This document shows, piece after piece, positions 62,801 through 64,000 of a stretch of DNA of 64,000 nucleotides (position 1 is the stretch's first letter; the number at the start of each line of letters is the position of its first letter). The DNA is from CAWHJB01 sp963698715 (GTDB taxonomy: Bacteria > Chloroflexota > Anaerolineae > Anaerolineales > UBA4823): the NCBI GenBank assembly GCA_963698715.1, contig CAVORW010000003.1, forward strand, positions 620,001-684,000, given 5' to 3'. The translations under genes and the position numbers were made by a program. Below the pieces are notes generated by a model, which saw nothing but the letters and a program-made list of their open reading frames with translations, was not told where the DNA came from and did no database searches.

Positions 62801-63534
62801 AGGTCCAGAGCTGGTCGTGGGGATTTTGTTGCCGCAGGAAAGAAGCTTTTTACCTTTTGCAGATATATCCAGGCTAAAGGCAGGATTGCCAGAGCGATAA
62901 TTGTCTTTGCACTCAGGCTGCCTGCCAGCGTATAGAACCAATTATCCAATCCTTGAAGGCGTAAAAGAGTGAACACCAAAGAATCACACCACAAGGAGAT
63001 AAATATTGCGACGGTAATGGCGATTTTGCTTGGATGGCGGTTAAGAATATTGCTGACCGTTTGATAAGACAGGATCAACACGATCAGATCCATCATCAAT
63101 GTGAAAGCAGAAATCATTGAGAGCCGCAGGGCAGGTCCGCCAGGGCTAGCATCAAACGGCCATAGGGCCGGCGGGGTTGGTAGAAATGTAAGCAGGGATT
63201 GCATGATGGCGATCAACAACGACAGGGCTCCAATACCGGCCAGAATATTGCGGGCTTGGGTCGAGTTGTTGGCAATATAAATGAACAGGATACCTAAGAG
63301 CAAGGGAGGCAGTAAAATCAGGGTGGTGTAAGACAGCTGTTGGATCTGATCCCAAATCTGGATATTGAAGATGCCCAGAAAACGGAATTGCAGGATAGCC
63401 GTGATGCCTCCCAGCAAGAAAAGAGGTGGCGCGAGACCAAACCGCAAGCTGGCCCTGTGTGCGCCCAAAATAGCTGCACTCAGCAGCCAGATTGCAGGGA
63501 ACAAAACCAGCAGGTTCAGATCAGCAAACATCAT
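59827..63534 (-). CDS. Very large membrane sensor histidine kinase with GAF and PAS domains
   Basis: A kinase of about 1,235 residues. The N-terminal part (about 1-260) has seven to eight hydrophobic helices (LLVLFPAIWLLSAAILG onward). Then follow a GAF domain with RSYPMVWIGTLDSEFP, a PAS domain (MHDGLLISDTRGRIVYANPT), two further GAF domains, a coiled segment (DLQKHTSELEDRVKERTAEL), a second PAS, a HisKA domain (VSDVSHELRTPLTNLTIY) and HATPase (TGLGLAISKEII). The open frame runs on to 63750 but that part is antisense to tRNA-Glu, so ATG 63534 or 63531, just before the first helix, is chosen. Neither has a strong ribosome-binding site. It probably integrates several intracellular signals. Confidence 0.88.
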   Translation of the reverse strand: MMFADLNLLVLFPAIWLLSAAILGAHRASLRFGLAPPLFLLGGITAILQFRFLGIFNIQIWDQIQQLSYTTLILLPPLLLGILFIYIANNSTQARNILAGIGALSLLIAIMQSLLTFLPTPPALWPFDASPGGPALRLSMISAFTLMMDLIVLILSYQTVSNILNRHPSKIAITVAIFISLWCDSLVFTLLRLQGLDNWFYTLAGSLSAKTIIALAILPLAWIYLQKVKSFFPAATKSPRPALDLFSSRLQLEAQARYQQSLLRTLSQINQLVVRAKDPKTLLEQACQLLEIGRSYPMVWIGTLDSEFPIVQLAAVAGQKADQLTLIEFSSQPDRTGSVPATPAYAVARTGKQTLLADIRQENSFPTWRQAALNSGFSSSATFPMRHSGLVLGILSVYSAQVKAFEKDEIDLLQELADDLAYALVSLEARRQQLILQTAVETMHDGLLISDTRGRIVYANPTITDMVGLKPAEIVGKNVMSFLPPNQAAIFLSEESRKQLSTSQITTEFDQPVQDGSTITLSLQAALASDPVNQASFIVSSIRDVTQRYEYERQLLTLSQLTTEMVQIHEPQSLMPAILTASQQLLSADASGIYLIDNQTLNLTEVITLNLSENHRRQFLEYFAETKPASLILAPTCIEDMDQSEHPHLSWMKKDNIHALMLLPIKYQNQPMGILGFYFVQPKKINAEFIQLAQTVTHTLAISLQNARLYQAERNQHKVAEALTQATAALNSSLDLDEVLDEILLETSRVLPCRSVNLMLVENQRARVARLIDRHESPSPKRIVGGTNLSLKTHSLNEMYTTGLPLLISDTRTEPEWVNLEPSSWILSYAGAPLITQGQTIGFLNLNSDQPNYFDQELIRHLQAFAATAATAIQNAQLFRDLQKHTSELEDRVKERTAELQAAKERIERILVSVPDAVFVLDEADRLVQANPAGETLLIQAQQAGIDLFNREFLAHVKIGDKPDENAVLDVEGRAYQALASRHGNLEQWPGLVIGFRDVTRFRDLDQMKSKFVSDVSHELRTPLTNLTIYLDLLSNMSDPARGQSYLNTLQRETERLTHLIEDLLTISRLEGGRVPISMSPIDLQHLACELTSDRQSIAAMKRLSLTCGLVQDLPLVYADPRLLSQVLSNLLTNAFNYTPAEGGIQVNTGLNRENSAKWVTISVQDTGVGILPTEIDEIFERFYRGSASYQTGAAGTGLGLAISKEIIQRMGGKITVESTPGVGSNFTVWLKPVL

Positions 63535-63674
63535 ATATCCACGAAAAATAACAGCCCCGATATAAGTGCTGCTGGTGGGAAGCACCAGCATGCAGATGCG
63601 TGGTTTAGACTTACTCCGAAAACCACCAATCAGTTGACTCTGACCCTTGAGCGTGGTAGAATTTCCCCGCTCAT

Positions 63675-63747
63675 GCCCCCATCGTCTAGAGGCCCAGGAC
63701 GTGGCCCTCTCAAGGCCAAAACAGGGGTTCGAATCCCCTTGGGGGCA
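63675..63747 (+). tRNA. tRNA-Glu (anticodon CTC)
   Basis: A 73-nt cloverleaf. Acceptor arms are GCCCCCA (63675-63681) and TGGGGGC (63740-63746) with discriminator A63747. The anticodon stem TGGCC/GGCCA encloses the loop CTCTCAA with anticodon CTC. The T-arm has GGTTCGAATCC. CCA is not encoded. It is transcribed divergently from the large kinase gene. Confidence 0.95.
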
Positions 63748-63773
63748 CAATCAAATAGGACTGTGGCTCGGTT

Positions 63774-63803
63774 AAATCCCTAAGAGGAATCTCAGGGATT
63801 TTT
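63774..63803 (+). terminator. Intrinsic terminator after tRNA-Glu
   Basis: AAATCCCT pairs with AGGGATTT around an inner GAG/CTC stem, followed by a run of T. It lies 26 nt after the tRNA. Confidence 0.8.
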
Positions 63804-63853
63804 CTTATTGTACTCCCAGGGCAAGCATCTGTACTTTACAACAATATTAGGTG

Positions 63854-63903
63854 GCTCCCAAATTTGAGGGTGGCAGGCGTAGCTTCACCCTCAAACCTGG
63901 GCC
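63854..63903. repeat. Long imperfect hairpin downstream of tRNA-Glu
   Basis: TTTGAGGGTG (63863-63872) pairs with CACCCTCAAA (63886-63895), extended by CCCA/TGGG outside. The loop is 13 nt. No gene follows within the window; it may be part of a repeat or belong to a gene beyond the end. Confidence 0.45.
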
Positions 63904-64000
63904 TTGTCACAGTGGTTCTTAATAATTCAGGCGGGGTGCGCAAAAAGTCTGGTCTCAAGCATTTTCGTGCACCTATCTGCGAGTTATTTGCCCAGCATAT

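Noticed and set aside
63535..63750. N-terminal extension of the large kinase frame up to 63750
   Set aside because: The extra residues are the antisense translation of tRNA-Glu; the first membrane helix begins right after ATG 63531/63534.

Overview
The window looks like a piece of chromosome from a free-living, moderately GC-rich bacterium, most likely Chloroflexota, class Anaerolineae. This is inferred from gene content and style: a lipoprotein with an Ala/Gln/Thr repeat stalk and Pro/Thr linker, an oversized SecA without a zinc tail, large GAF/PAS histidine kinases, PPi-type phosphofructokinase with a split methylmalonyl-CoA mutase, and an AddAB-type nuclease. No rRNA or taxonomic marker is present, so the assignment is not proven.

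Layout. 0.1-8.1 kb: a VOC protein, then an amino-sugar-like cluster (NagB-fold isomerase, SDR epimerase, DeoR regulator, GH3 hexosaminidase) and a lipoprotein. 8.3-14.4 kb: a zinc alcohol dehydrogenase, an NAD-binding protein behind a 42-bp perfect palindrome, and a heterodimeric ABC exporter. 14.6-17.7 kb: a mercuric-reductase-like flavoprotein gene split by a 1,676-bp IS200/IS605 element whose ends can be placed to the base. 17.9-21.9 kb: a membrane protein, response regulator and histidine kinase, with an ISAzo13-type element between the last two. 22.0-29.8 kb: addB, a fragment of a dead SDR gene, addA and a geranylgeranyl-reductase-type flavoprotein. 30-33.1 kb: a 'quinate dehydrogenase-like' protein, a small membrane protein and a GH3/acyl-adenylase-like protein. 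33.3-38.8 kb: an ATPase plus two ABC-2 permeases divergent from a NarL-type two-component system, the layout of Bacillus LnrJK-LMN. 38.9-40.1 kb: a decayed ISL3 transposase. 40.2-44.1 kb: mutase B12 subunit, meaB, an acetyltransferase, prs and fpg. 44.3-52.0 kb: a membrane-anchored hypothetical, adenosine deaminase, a GAF kinase and secA. 52.6-59.8 kb: dnaE, PPi-phosphofructokinase and the mutase catalytic subunit. 59.8-63.8 kb: a very large sensor kinase and tRNA-Glu(CTC).

Working together: the mutase large subunit, its B12 subunit and MeaB form one methylmalonyl-CoA system scattered over 19 kb. AddA and AddB form one recombination nuclease. The NarL-type system probably controls the divergent ABC exporter. 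The membrane protein-regulator-kinase group was probably one operon before the insertion.

Two themes run through the window. First, decay: gene remnants (DegT aminotransferase, SDR, ISL3, an unidentified fragment), two insertion sequences and a nonsense-mutated tnpA. Second, single-base frameshifts in short runs within otherwise intact genes (NarL regulator tail, meaB, fpg), which may be sequence errors. The most unusual items are the precisely bounded TnpB element with an inferable target motif, the palindromic operator at 9.5 kb, the repeat cluster at 36.9 kb and the 1,377-residue SecA. I did not find a clearly new multi-gene system.
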